This document shows positions 40,089 to 52,195 of a stretch of 64,000 bases of DNA, piece by piece. The stretch covers positions 111,354,246-111,418,245 of the forward strand of contig CM056742.1 of NCBI GenBank assembly GCA_029851415.1, read 5' to 3'. How positions within the stretch are numbered: the first letter of the stretch is position 1; every line of letters begins with the position of its first letter. Source of the stretch: Eretmocerus hayati (Eukaryota > Arthropoda > Insecta > Hymenoptera > Aphelinidae). A program made the translations under genes and the position numbers. A model generated the notes under the pieces. The model was not told the DNA's origin, ran no database searches, and was given only the letters and a program-made list of their open reading frames with translations.

Positions 40089-41997
40089 TTAGTGACGCGA
40101 ATCGGCTATGAACACCGTTAATGGGCTAAGAGTTTCCCGATAACAATTCCAAAATTGGAACTCATTTAACCTCAATAAATTTGATGATCAAAGTGAATTC
40201 AAGATAGTCAAATCTCAAGCTGAAGTGATATAGGCCACTTTTACTTATCTTCTTACTCCGTATGCTTTGAGATCACTGAATTCGTCAATCAGAGATACTA
40301 TAAACCTGCATAGTAAAGGTGAAAACTCTTGATGATTCATCCGTGAGGCTCTCATGCCTGGTGAGTCGAGTGAGATTGCATACCCTAGCAGATTTATAGA
40401 GCTTAATTGTACCTGACTGGGAGAGCCACGGAAATATCTAAATTTTTCAATCAACCACAAACGTGCAATCGAATACGTACGGGAAGAAGTCTGTTGATTA
40501 TGGATACAACTCTCGTTCTACTGGAGAATTTTCGAAAAAATTTCAGCTTTCTCAATCTCGCAATTGGTTAGATGCTACCAACCGGGTGTACATCATCAAT
40601 TCTATACACCCTAAATCCTACTGGTTTTCCGGAGTGAGTCAATCTTTGTTCAATAGAAGGAGTATTTCCCCACATTCTGATAAAGTCCAGATCATAAGAC
40701 TGTCATCTGTAGCGAGGAATTATTTTCTCTTACCTCTTTGCCTCATCCTGCTCATGATTAGGCTTAGCCAAGTTTCCTCTGCCTCTAGGAAGAAGTTGCG
40801 GCACTACAACATTTAGTATCTTGGAACAAATTACACTCATATAATTTATACAGAATTCCACTTACAGGGTAGTTTGTTTAATATTCCATTCGTAAGACTT
40901 AGCTCGATCTTATGGTAGCAGATGAGCAGCGTGTGACCTGAATCATTCCGAAATGTGAGAATATACCTTCTATAATGGAAAAAGAGGGATGAGTTGCAGG
41001 AATGGAGTAAATTCCTTCAGAATCTAAGTGAGCAGAATTCTAGCACGGTGAATGCGGTTGGTCTCGTCCCAGAGTTCTGAGCTTCTCTCAATAATCTTCC
41101 AGAGAGATTGAAAATGACTTCTGAACACAAATGAATCATTCTCCGTACATGCATTCGATCAGGAAAATGCAATGAACTAAGTAAATCGGGGGTTTCCATC
41201 CCTTCTCCAGATGAATACTAATGTAGGAAGCAAAAACGCGGAGCGAGTGCTGCAACTACTGATTCAAAACTGACTTCATACACGGGAGAAAAATCTTACC
41301 TAGAGCATTGGAGGCACTCTTGCCATTTTTTTATTTCGTCACTGCCGAAACAACGCGCATTGCTTTGATTGCAAAGACGGTCGTATATGCAGGTCTGGAA
41401 ACTCCATTGGTTCAGCGCGCGCCCTAGTGAGACAGCGTGTGCTTCCAATTTTGACCACCGCAAGAGGGGCGCTTGGGTCGTGTTAGCGATTAATGATTAA
41501 TCAAAACATCACCATAACTCAGTAAGATCTCCAAAAAAGGAAATATTGGGAGTTACATTGTGAGCAATCTCCGTGCTATAAATGGTCGAAACTTCCAAGC
41601 CTCAATCGAGGAATGACTAAAAAATATACCTAACGGCTATTTAATCGCTATTAGGAATCACGATAGACATCAGATCATTATCATGATGTAGTTTGTGAGA
41701 GTCTAAGGTGTTACGGGGATTCGTAACGTGGGTTCTTTTATACTGCACCTGGGGAGTCCTGACTCGACAGGTAGGTAGGTGGAAATTCGGAAGAGTAATA
41801 AATACCAAGGGGATCCCTAGAGCTGCGTTTATTAGTCCAAAGGTACATTTGAGAGAGAGACTTTACAAAATACTGGGGTTGATTCTACTTGAGTGGAGTC
41901 CGTCAAGGGCTGAGGTACTCGACTCGGAATGGCGTTAATGAGCGACGTGGTCAGATCGGTAGGTGAGTTCGTACTGAGAACTAGAAGCCCGGCGCGT
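40089..41997. other. no recognisable feature
   Basis: About 1.9 kb of unassigned DNA. A 117-residue frame at 40463-40816 has a hydrophobic C-terminal stretch but no recognisable domain and starts in TG-rich context; I would not call it a gene. Confidence 0.4.
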
Positions 41998-42145
41998 GGT
42001 TCTAAGGACGAACGTCGTACGTGACGGGAGCTCGCGGTGTACTGCGGTTCTAAGAGCTCGAAACGTACTCGACGGAGTCTCGCGGTAAACTGCGAATCTA
42101 AGCTCGAAACGTACTCGACGGAGTCTCGCGGTAGACTGTCACTCT
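41998..42145. repeat. ~46-bp tandem repeat, about three units
   Basis: Units share AAACGTACTCGACGGAGTCT and CGCGGTAAACTGC. The second and third are close, the first diverged. GC-rich against AT-rich flanks. Confidence 0.7.
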
Positions 42146-42164
42146 AAGCTCCTTGCCAGAGCTT

Positions 42165-42412
42165 TTCAGCTCTCCTATACCCACATTTACTCGCCATTAT
42201 TTTCATTTTCATTAAACAATCCATTAATAATCTTACAATGCCAATGATCGCCCACTTAGAAAACAATTCTGCATGCACATAAGACTTCTCTAAGTAGGAG
42301 GGTGAGCCATTCATTCTCTCTTATTTCATATATTTCCCATCTCCATCGTTCATTCATCATCTCATCAGCTCACAACTTATCAACATCATTATTAATTCAT
42401 CAATCATTCATC
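42165..42412 (-). repeat. inverted segment of the ATGA-rich tandem module
   Basis: Reverse-complement relative of 45630-45865, including the CTCACCCTCCTACTTAG / GGCGATCATTGGC module. It abuts the fold-back at 42413 sharply, so the left arm of a larger palindrome has lost most of its length. Confidence 0.65.
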
Positions 42413-43925
42413 GAGTGGCAATGATGATCGGCTTTATACCGTCGCAAAATATTAGATGCATTGAGCATGTACTCTTGCTATTCCAAGTACAAGAGTCCAA
42501 CAATGCGTGAAAAACTGTATAGTAGTCATGCGATCAAAACTCTCTAATGTAGATCGAAATTTGAACAATGCCGCATTCAAACCTATTAGATAATAGTAAT
42601 GCCGAGCAGATTCAGGTGGTGGCTCTCGATTTCAGAAATTTTATAGCCCAAATTCTGACTACAAAGTTTGAGAAGTAAAAAAAATCCGAAAAATCGTGGC
42701 TTTGAGTGCTTCCCCACGAGATCAGATTTCTATTGAGTGGGTGAAATTTTCGAGAATTGCAAACGTGAACCTACTCAAAAAGGGTGATACCAAGCAGATT
42801 CGATTTTTGCATTTTGATTATCGATTTTTTGTCAGCTAAAATCTGACTACAAAGACTGAGATCAGTTTGCATCAAAGTGAATTGTAAGTTCCAGTAGCGA
42901 CAATAACGCGTAACTGGGAAATATAAGGAAATTATTTGAAAATTGTGACTCTGACCACCCAGCGTTGGGATTATGATTTTCAGATGGTTTTTGAAGAATT
43001 CCACGCGTGAACCTACTGAAGATCGTAATATCAACCATATTCAAGTTTGATATTTTAAGAAAAACTCACTCACTTTCGAAAAGGTTGATATCATGTTTAG
43101 GAAGTCAAACCACAATTTTTGACAAATATTTTCCTCCTCCTCAGCTACTGGATACCGGTTCAATTCATGTTTATGATCTATCATTGATGCAAACTTTTCC
43201 GAACTTTGTAGTCAAAATTTGGCCGACAGAACTTCTAAACTTGAAGAGCAATACTCGAATCTGCTTGGTATCACCAATTTCTGAGAGGTTCGTGCTTGAA
43301 ATTTCCCGAAAACTCAGCCACTTTCAAGAACTTTCATATCATAACTGAACAGTCAAATCACAATTTTTCGCGTATTTCTTCACGCCTCAATTATGAGATA
43401 CTGTCCTAACTTGTGCCCATTATCTGTCTAACTATGATGCAAACTTACTTTTGACGGACTCACAGGCTTTGTGTTCAGATTCTGGTTGAGAAAATGTTTA
43501 GAAGTCTGAAGCAGTATTCAAACCTGCTTGGCATCACCATTCTCTAGTTGGTTCGCGTTTGTAATTTTCAAAAAACCCACCCACTTGATAGAATTCTGAT
43601 CTCGTGGGGAAGCACTCAAAGCCACGATTTTTCGGATTTTTCTTAAATCTCAAACTTTGTAGTCAGAATTTGGGCGATAAAACTTCTAAAATTGAGAGCC
43701 ACCGCCTGAATCTGCTAGGCATTACTATTATCTAACAGGTTTGAATACGGCATTGTTCAAATTTCGATCTACATTAGAGAGTTTTGATCGCATGACTACT
43801 ATACAGTTTTCCACGCATTGTTGGACTCTTGTACTTGAAATGGCAAGAGTCTATGCTGAATGCATCTAATATTTTGCGGCGGTATGAGGCCGATCATCAT
43901 TGCCACTCGATCTCGAGTTTTCATC
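42413..43925. repeat. fold-back of inverted modules, copy A
   Basis: Outer arms 42413-42775 and 43550-43925 are diverged inverted repeats. Between them several ~240-bp modules, some direct and some inverted, share AAGCAGATTCG / GAATCTGCTTGGTATCACC and TTTGTAGTCA words. The interior between the arms is about 775 bp. Confidence 0.75.
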
Positions 43926-44769
43926 GTGAACGCCGTGGTTGGATAACCTACAAGTGATCATAGGTTAAACATCAAAACAATAACAAGAGCACGTAACATT
44001 GCACCCAAACAATAACATTGCTGAACGGGTGAAGCGTCTAACCTCTGCGACAATTGTGGTGGCAAATCCAAAATCAGTTCTTTTCCATGAGTTTTCCTGG
44101 ATAATTGAGTAATGAAACAATTATCGGACAAGTCATTTTGGACTCAAAATTTGATGAGCTACACGATGCCGTATCGCAAAGTTATTTTTCTTGAATATTT
44201 CGGAAAAAATTTTTCCGTTCGCATCAAATTTTCCATTTTTCCAATTTGTTCACTTCACCATCCAAGGGAGAAGGTTGAACCATGTAAGAATCAATTTTGA
44301 TCAAATTTGTACCTCGCAGAGAAAAAAAATGCCAAGGTGTGTCCACCTTAAAATGGTCATACGATATATCAACCCAGGTTTTGGGAAGAGGACAAAAATG
44401 TTGAAAACTATTTTTGGAGCAAGCTTCTGCATTCCCTGCGTATGTGCGTCCTTCTAAGTCTCTGAAAAAATTCCTCATTGAGAGCTCGTGTGATTCCCTT
44501 TAAATGACCGCTAAGGAGAATAGATTTGACGCAGTAGAACCTGAGCTGTAGTTGTACAATGAATTGGAGAATCAAATTCGTGGACCCGAGGCTCCTTCAA
44601 TCGGCTTGAAAATTCCAAGTTGGACTGTTTCTGAACTTATCATTTTCCTATTTCCAAACTCGCAAGGAGATCTTCTTCCACTGTGATGACGGATGATCTT
44701 ACATCACTGAAGGAGGCCAAGTTGGAAATCTTTCCGAATAATTTTGAATATTAATAATATACTCTGCCT
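43926..44769 (+). other. noncoding part of the fold-back arm, copy A
   Basis: Matches 57745-59065 of copy B without the TTAA insertion. In copy B part of it also occurs inverted at 55770-56230. No gene seen. Confidence 0.6.
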
Positions 44770-44990
44770 GCAGCGTCCGGCGGTACCAGATTCTTGCGAT
44801 CTATATGTATGTACGTATATACACAGACCTTATTTAGACCTCACTTCACTAGATATTTGCCCTCTCAATGTATTCTCGCATACATATCAATATACAGACC
44901 TTATTTGAACCTTATTTAGACCTTACTTCACTAGATTCTTGCCCTCTCAAAGTATTTACGCATACCTACAAACCTCATTTAAACCTCATT
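44770..44990 (+). repeat. conserved GCAGCGTCCGG segment and ~75-85-bp tandem units, copy A
   Basis: Starts with GCAGCGTCCGGCGGTACCAG, then CAGACCTTATTT ... CCCTCTCAATGTATT units repeated two to three times. Confidence 0.6.
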
Positions 44991-45734
44991 TAGACCTCAT
45001 CAGACTAACTCCCAATCTGAAAACATTTTCTCGCGGTTTTTGACGTCCAATTTCTATTATGTTAATTCTACAGTCTTGACTATATTCTTCTTGATTCATT
45101 TTTCATTTCCAAGATTTTTTATCTATTATCTATTATTATTTATGATATGGTGATTGTGTAAGTGTGGTTTTTGTCTAGTTCGTCGCATCCATTACAATGA
45201 ATAATGATTTATGGGACTCGTCTGTCTGTCTATCTGTACGTCATCCTCGATCGCCTCATTTTCTATGAATGAATGACTCTCAATCCTTAGAGTCGCCACC
45301 ATGCATATCGGAGTGTTGCAAAAGCGGAGATTCAGAGTCAAGCCTCATAGTTCCGGCTCACGAGGATCTGTCGGTCGTCTGAATCTACAAGATCAATTCT
45401 CCCGATATATATTCACAACGGAGATCAATTGGTCGCAGATGTAAGGAACGCATAAGGGAGGATGTTTTTATACGTTCATTGCATCTTTCGAATCAACTGA
45501 CCTTTGAAATGAATGTATATTCTTTGGATTGACCCTTGAAAAATGGATAATTAATGACGTATTGATGAATGAACGAGAAAGATGATGAATGATTGATGAT
45601 GATATGTTTGATGAATGTTTGATGGATTATTGATGAATGATTGATGAATTAATAATGATGTTGATAAGTTGTGAGCTGATGAGATGATGAATGAACGATG
45701 GAGATGGGAAATATATGAAATAAGAGAGAATGAA
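44991..45734. other. noncoding linker, copy A
   Basis: Repeat-family sequence shared with copy B (59285-60030) and, diverged, with 49330-49660. Contains CTTAGAGTCGCCA and GGTCGCAGATGTAAGGA words. No gene. Confidence 0.5.
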
Positions 45735-46838
45735 TGGCTCACCCTCCTACTTAGAGAAGTCTTGTGTGCATGCAGGATTGTTTTCTAAGTGGGCGATCAT
45801 TGGCATTGTAAGATTATTAATGGATTGTTTAATGAAAATGAAAATGATGGCGAGTAAATGTGGGTATAGGAGATGATGAAAGAATGGTGGTGATGAGAAT
45901 GGAGTGAATGAATGAAGGAAGAGATGTGAGCTGATGAAATAATGACGATGAATGAGTTGGAATGTATGATCAGTGAATATGTGTTGAAGATTTTGAAGGT
46001 CTTGAGACAAGGAATCGAATGCGCTGAGGTACGTCAAGATTGAACGAATAAAAATAAATCAGCACCGGTTTTAGTGAACGCGATTTCCTCCTCGATTTCT
46101 TAGCCGTGCAAACACGAAAAATGGAAAACTCACTTAATATTTTCTGGAGAACGCAGAAATGATCCGGGGTCATCGAAAACTACGTATTTTCTCATATTTT
46201 AACATAACAAACGTAAAAAAAAATTGCAGGAAGGTCAACGAGCGCCCATTCCTGAGATCGGCATATGGGGGCAAGTTGGGTACAGAGGCAAGTTGGGTAC
46301 ACTTACCTTATGTGTTGAAGATGATAACGAGCAGGATTGATGTAAATAGAGTGAATGGATGTTGGTAAGTTGTGAGCTGATGAGCTGATGAAGATAATGA
46401 ATAAATGATGATAATGAAAAATATATGGAATAAGAGAGAACGAATGCCTCACCCTCCTACTTAGAGAAGTCTTATGTGCATGCAGGATTGTTCTCTAAGT
46501 AGGCGATCATTGGCATTGTAAGATTATTAATGGATTGTTTAATGAAGATGAAAATGATGGCCAGTAAATGTGGGTATAGGAGATGATGAATGAATGGTGA
46601 TGATGAAAATAGAGTAAATGAATGAAGGAAGTGATGTGAGTTGAAGAAACGATGACGATGAATGAGTTGACAATGATGACGATGAATGTATTGAAGATGA
46701 TAACAAGTGAACATGATGGGAATGGAGTGAGTGAGGGTTGGAAATGATGTGAGCTGATAGAATGATGATATTGAATGAGTTTGAGTTCATGATGAGTGAA
46801 TTCGTGTGTTGAAGATGACGACGAGCTTTGGAATAAAA
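45735..46838 (+). repeat. ~379-bp satellite module array, copy A (two units plus deletion)
   Basis: Units begin CTCACCCTCCTACTTAGAG at 45738 and 46448, followed by ATGATGAATGA-type sequence. The spacing of 710 bases is explained by one unit plus a truncated TA element. Confidence 0.7.
45988..46308. mobile_element. truncated TA-flanked MITE, copy A
   Basis: The right ~320 bases of the element seen complete at 60654-61485; its left ~500 bases and one array unit are deleted in copy A. Ends ...TACACTTACCT then TA. Confidence 0.75.
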
Positions 46839-48662
46839 CGATGGCTCAGAACCGAAAGGAACTATCTGAAAACGTGAGAGTTAAAAGGAACTATCCAAAA
46901 ATTTTCGGTTGAAAGAAACTATCTAAAAAATTTTGGTTGAAAGGAACTATCTAAAAGTTTCCATAAAGGAAACTATCCAAAAACTTTTGGTAGAAAAGAA
47001 CTATCCAAAAACGTAAGAGTTGAAAGGAACTATTCAAAAATGTAAGAATTGAACGGAACTATCTGGAAATTTCTGTTTTAGGGAAGAATTATCTAGAAAT
47101 TTTTGGTTGAAAGGAACTATCAGAAAACGTAAGAGTTAAAAGGAACTATCCGAAAATTTCTGTTTTAGAAAAGAACTATCTGTAAATTTTTGTGAAAGGA
47201 ATCATCTGTAGATATCTGTAAAAGGAACTATCTGTGAATTTTTGTAAAAGGAACTACCTGTGAATTTTTGTAGAAGTAACTATCTGTGGATTCTTGTAAC
47301 GGGAACTATCTTGGAGATTTTGGTCAAAAGGAAGGAACCATCTGTAAATTTCAGGTTTGAGGGAACGATCTACATATGAACTTTTGATTGATAGGACTAT
47401 CTTTTAGAAACCAACGACTCGAACGAAGCGTTTTGTCGAATGTAATATGTTCAGTCGTATAAGGCTGGTGAATTGGCTCTTGTCGAGTGTCATCTCAGTG
47501 ATTTTCCGGCTATCCGGGGATCCTGGCCATCGAGTCATCCTCTGAAGGAAGTCATTCTTCGAGGGCTCGGGAGGATTGAAAAACCAAGAAAGTCGGGTAA
47601 ACATCGAGAACTTCGGACAGATCTTCCAAATAGTCGGTAACTCTAGTTTCTCAATCTCAGATCAGATCGTGAAGAGAGGACTGTATAATTTTCAGGCATT
47701 CTTTTCTGGGACGAAATCAAAAGTTGTCGGAGCGTAGATATTTCTCCTTAATTTGTCAACGTTTCAAGAACATGTCAAAGAACTGCAGATCGATTCAATC
47801 TGATGAGTCAGGATGCAATTCCGCAGTAGGAGCATCAATTTTAGCGTTTTTCAGCGGATTTTTCACGGTTCTTCACGACAAGAGGAGTGATTTCGGGCCC
47901 TAAGAAACTCATTCTCCCACTCGTTTTGGTATAAGAAGTTGGGGGAAATTAATTTGTGGGCAATGCCTGACAAGAGGCGACTCATCATGCTGATACGTCT
48001 AGTCAATTTAGCTCCTTGTCTATATAACCACAATATTTTCAAGCTTTAATTCTATTCGAGAGTTCGTCCTACGAACTATCTCACCACATGATTTCGAAGT
48101 GAAATCTCCTGGCCTTATACAAGATGCCATTAGATCTTGTCCAGGATGTATTGATGCAAAGGTATACTTGACAAAAGCCAATTCACTAGCGTTACCCGCC
48201 TGGACCCTTTCACATCCTGATATAGTCCTCTTGATTTTCTGGGTAGCTCTTTCTAACGAAAATTGTTCAGATTGTTCACTGCAACCGAAAATTTACATAT
48301 AGCTTCATATTACGAAAATTCGCAGATAGTTCCTTTTGGAAAATTCACAGATAGTTCCTTTCTACCAAAAAATTCTAGATAGTTCTTTCCTGAAACAGAA
48401 TTTTTTGGATAGTTCCGTTCAATTCTTACATTCTTGAATATTTCCTTTCAACCCTTACGTTTTGAGATAGTTCCTTTCAGACAAAAATTTACAGATAGTT
48501 CTTCTCCAAAACAGAAGTTTCCAGATAGTCCCATTTAATTCTTATATTTTTAGATAGTTCCTTTCAATAAAAATTTTCAGATAGTTCCTTCTACAGGAAT
48601 CTTCGAATAGTTCCTTTTAACTCTTACGTTTTCAGATAGTTCTTTTTGGTTCAGAGCCATCG
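46839..48662. mobile_element. 1.82-kb element with GAACTATC-array terminal inverted repeats, copy A
   Basis: The outer ends are inverted: CGATGGCTCAGAACC on the left and its complement (GGTTCAGAGCCATCG) on the right. The left ~550 bases (46857-47405) hold about 20 spaced copies of GGAACTATC and variants, and the right ~340 bases (48310-48650) about 12 copies of GATAGTTCC, i.e. inverted arrays. The central 0.9 kb has no recognised gene. AAAA on both sides could be a short target duplication. Confidence 0.75.
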
Positions 48663-48980
48663 AAAAGATCTTCATTCGCCACATTCTGTTCAGAATATAG
48701 AATTAGTTTTTGAGCCAGATAAAATGTAATTGGTTTGAGGTCAGGATAATTGATAAGTTTCAAATCAGGTGAATTCACCAAACGGCCAATTGAGTTGATA
48801 AAAATAGTTGTTCGATTTTATTTAAGTTCTCAAAATAATTAGTAGCCAAGCAAGGTGAGTGGAATTCTTCCGTGCATTTGAGTATATATATACATTGATT
48901 TTTGATATATTTGATGAGCTGTTGTAGAATTGAAGTCCAAGTTTTGACGAATGTTATTTAGTCTCAATCATAACCAGAAT
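48663..48980. other. no recognisable feature
   Basis: AT-rich, unassigned DNA beyond the right end of the array-ended element. The last part shared with copy B ends near 48830. Confidence 0.4.
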
Positions 48981-50560
48981 GCAGCGTCCGGCGGTACCAG
49001 ATTTTCGCGATCTATATGTAAACACACACGGGTATATATATATATCACCCGTAAAACCTGGTTTGAAACCTTTTACGTATTTTTTCTACTTTTGCTGTAA
49101 TTTTACTACCTTTCCTCTACATTTACTACTGAACTCATATAATGCTACTAAACTACTAATACTGTACCACTATACCCCAATTCTGCCCGTGTGCGTGCAT
49201 ACTACCTTGACTAACTATATTTTATATTTAATTCATTTTATTAAATATTTCATTTATTCGATTTAATAGTCAATTCAAACTATATTTTATATTTTATATT
49301 AAACAAGTTATATTTATACCTCGCCTAGTTCGTGATTTCTGTCTCAATGAATGAAAATTATGGAAATCTGTTTATCTGTTCGTCATCCTTGATCGCTTCA
49401 TTTTCCATTGATGAATGACACCCAATCCTTAGAGTCGCCAACATGCGCACCGGAGTGTTACAAATGCGCAGATTGAGTGTGCAAGCTCCATAGTTTCGGC
49501 TCACGAGGATTAGTCAGTCATCCGGATCTACAAGATCAATCCTCACAATATATATCCATTAGCAAAGATTAATTCGTCGCAGATGTAAGGATTGCATAAG
49601 GGAGAATGTTTGTTATACGTTCGTTGCATCTTTCGGTCCATTTCACCTTTGCCATAAATATACATGCTCGGATGGATTTTCAAATGATGAATGATCGATG
49701 AATGAAATGAAATAAGAAATAACATGATATAATATGAAATGATAAGAATCGAAAGAACGAAATGAAATCCGAAGATGAATGGATGATTTGTGAAAGAGAT
49801 GTGAAGTCGATGATTTGAAACGATGCTGGAAGATTGAATGGTATCGATCGGGAAGAAATGAGGAAGTTTAATAAAAATTGAGAAGAAATGAATCAAATCG
49901 AATGATAAGGATGATAATTGTATCTAGAGGTTGCCTCACCCTCCTATTTGGTACTGAATCCGGACGCAACATCTGCACCCGTAGGCGGCTTACCTGCGTA
50001 CAAGGATTCATCGTCCAGTAGGCGATCATTGACATATGAGTTGATATTGGTTCATGATGATTGGCAATGATATGAGAGAATTCTGAATGAGTGAATGAAA
50101 TAGAAAAACAAGACGATGATTTTGTTTAAAGGATGTGGAGTGGATGATTTGAAATGGTGCTGAATGAGTGAATCGAATGAAAATCAATGAAAAAGAATTA
50201 TTTCGACTTTGGGATGTGTAGCGAATCATATGAGGCAATGGTGGATGAGTGAATGATATGAGATAATGGCAAATGTGTAGTGAACTATTTCAGATGATGC
50301 TGTATGAGTGAATGAAATGGAATTTGATGGGAAACTTGAACTGATTGTGGAATATGGAACGAACGATATGAGATAATGGAGGATGAGTGAATGATATGAA
50401 AAGGAATGAGAAGGAGAAATGAAAAATGAAATGAGTCAAATGATAAAAAATGGTGACGGAGAAGATAATTCGCCTCACTCCCCTATTTGGGTATAAATCC
50501 AAACGCAACATCTGCACCCTGAGGCGGCTCATCTGCGTACAGGGATTTTTCGCAAAATAG
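48981..50560 (+). repeat. diverged third relative of the duplicated block
   Basis: Begins with the GCAGCGTCCGGCGGTACCAG segment and carries relatives of the 45180-45500 linker and of the CTCACCCTCCTA module at 49935 and 50474 (539 bases apart). Much is degenerate GAATGAATGA sequence. It is too diverged to be part of the recent duplication. It ends at the errantivirus fragment. Confidence 0.65.
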
Positions 50561-50569
50561 GCAAACACC

Positions 50570-52145
50570 AACCGCCACCTCATCGCATTGAAGCGACTCA
50601 ACCCCCAAATGAAAAACGAGACTTTGGTTCGACCATTCAATCTGACCTTGAGGACCAACTACCAACAACACTGAATGTATGCACCACACGTGAATGCCTC
50701 ACTTTTCTGAAAGATAATATAGTTCATTTCATACCCGCGAACTTAGACTTGAGCTCTCCTAATAACAAATTATTGACTGACATTAAAGCGATTGATTATG
50801 CTAAATTAAAATCACAAGATCCCGAAATAGGCGAAGTTTTAGTGACTAAAAACCGAAAAAGATTCATTAATAGTCTCGTAATTTGTGACAAAAGAGATAG
50901 TTCTATTACACCCGCAAACGTGAAATTAGCCATTTCAAATCTCTCCAAACTGATACGGAAATCGGAGATAGATTCTTTCCGCATAGCACGAGTAGGAGAG
51001 TTAACAGATAAACTTCCAAAGTCTTTCATAAAGGACACAATTCAAACCGAATTTCGAAATTTTCCTTTGACTATAACCTTTTGTTATGGTACTTGTGTCA
51101 TCCCAGGAGCTAGCCAAACGGCAAACATCATGGAGGAATTTCATTCGAGTTTATTTGGAGGACACCGAGGAATAGGGAAGACATATAGACGCATTCGAGA
51201 AACATTCTCATGGGTGGGCATGAAGAGAGACGTAGAAAGTTTTGTAAATAAATGCTCCGTCTGTCAAGAAAAAAAACTAATGGGAATCCGAACAAAAGTC
51301 CCAATGATCATTTCAGACACACCTACGGAGGTATTTACGAAAATTGCTATAGATACCGTAGGCCCTTTGCCAACCACTCCCTCGGGTAACCATCACATTT
51401 TAACTATGCAGTGTCAACTTTCAAAATTCTGTCTTGCCATCCCTATTCCTGATATCCGTGCCGTTACCATTGCAGATGCAATAGCTAGACATCTCATAGC
51501 AAATTTTGGTGTGCCCAGAATAATTTTGAGTGACAGAGGCACCAGTTTCGAGAACCGACTTCTCAAAGAACTAGCAACAGTTTTTGGTATCAAGCTAATT
51601 ATGACCACAAGTTATCACCCCCAAGGAAACGCGTCTCTCGAACGCAGTCACGCCATGTGAGGGACCTACATCAGAACTAAGGCTGAGCAAAGACAAGATT
51701 GGGATATGATCGTGCCCTTCGCGAGCTTTGAGTACAATACCTCGGTCCACGCTTCGACAGGATTCACCCCTTTCGAGATAATTTACGGACGCAAAGCCCG
51801 GACAGTAGACAAATACCCTGACGAATTTGAACTTGAAACATACAGCTCATATCTGTGCAATCTGATTGAAGTCCTCGCCGATTTCCAAAGAAAAGCTAGA
51901 GAAAATTTGATTGATTCTAAGAATCAGACAAAATTTCGATATGATAAGAATAAGAAGCCTAAAGACCTCAAGGTGGGGATGGAGGTATACGTTCTCAAAG
52001 AACCAAGAAAAGGCAAATTAGACAAGTTTTTTAATGGGAAATTCAAAATCAAAGAAGTGTATCGAAATAATAATGTTCTGCTAGAAACTTCGACCGGGGA
52101 AACTTTCTTGAAGCATATTGACAAAGAGAAGCGCGCATATAATTG
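50570..52145 (+). pseudogene. errantivirus-like pol fragment (integrase)
   Basis: An endogenous gypsy/errantivirus-type fragment, open from about 50570 in the region between RNase H and integrase. The integrase has an HHCC-type finger (HSSLFGGHRGIGKTYRRI ... CSVCQEK), first Asp in AIDTVGPLP, second Asp in LSDRGTSF and Glu in SLERSHA. A TGA at 51658-51660 interrupts the core-to-C-terminal part in frame (the frame continues from 51661 with EYNTSVHASTGFTPFEIIYGR). RT and LTRs are absent. It is a dead fragment. Confidence 0.88.
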
Positions 52146-52170
52146 ATAGCTATTGTTGTTTTGTTGTTAC

Positions 52171-52172
52171 AG
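52171..52172 (+). promoter_or_regulatory. candidate 3' splice site before env
   Basis: A pyrimidine-rich run (TTGTTGTTTTGTTGTTA) ends in CAG at 52170-52172, about 25 bases before the env ATG 52196. A spliced env mRNA is known for errantiviruses. This is inferred from sequence alone. Confidence 0.45.
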
Positions 52173-52195
52173 GCGTACGCGAAACAAGAAGCAGA

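Larger units (their letters stand above)
42413..48830 (+). repeat. duplicated repeat block, copy A
   Basis: Collinear in the same orientation with 56237-64000 (copy B). By eye the copies agree closely over their whole length. A lacks the TTAA element and an ~881-bp stretch present in B. No genes. B runs out of the window, so the right limit of the duplication is unknown; A's match to the last base of B lies near 48830. Confidence 0.85.

Noticed and set aside
40463..40816. 117-codon frame with a hydrophobic tail as a gene
   Set aside because: No recognisable domain, weak start context and isolated between repeats; it stays unassigned.
46857..47405. Regularly repeated GGAACTATC words as a CRISPR array
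   Set aside because: Repeat and spacer lengths are irregular, the repeat itself varies, and the setting is a eukaryotic noncoding element with inverted partner arrays.
48099..48302. Short frame in the centre of the array-ended element, open in both copies
   Set aside because: Only 67 codons and explained by the recent duplication; no domain recognised.
49600..50480. Serine/histidine-rich minus-strand frames
   Set aside because: They are translations of GAATGA-type simple repeats.
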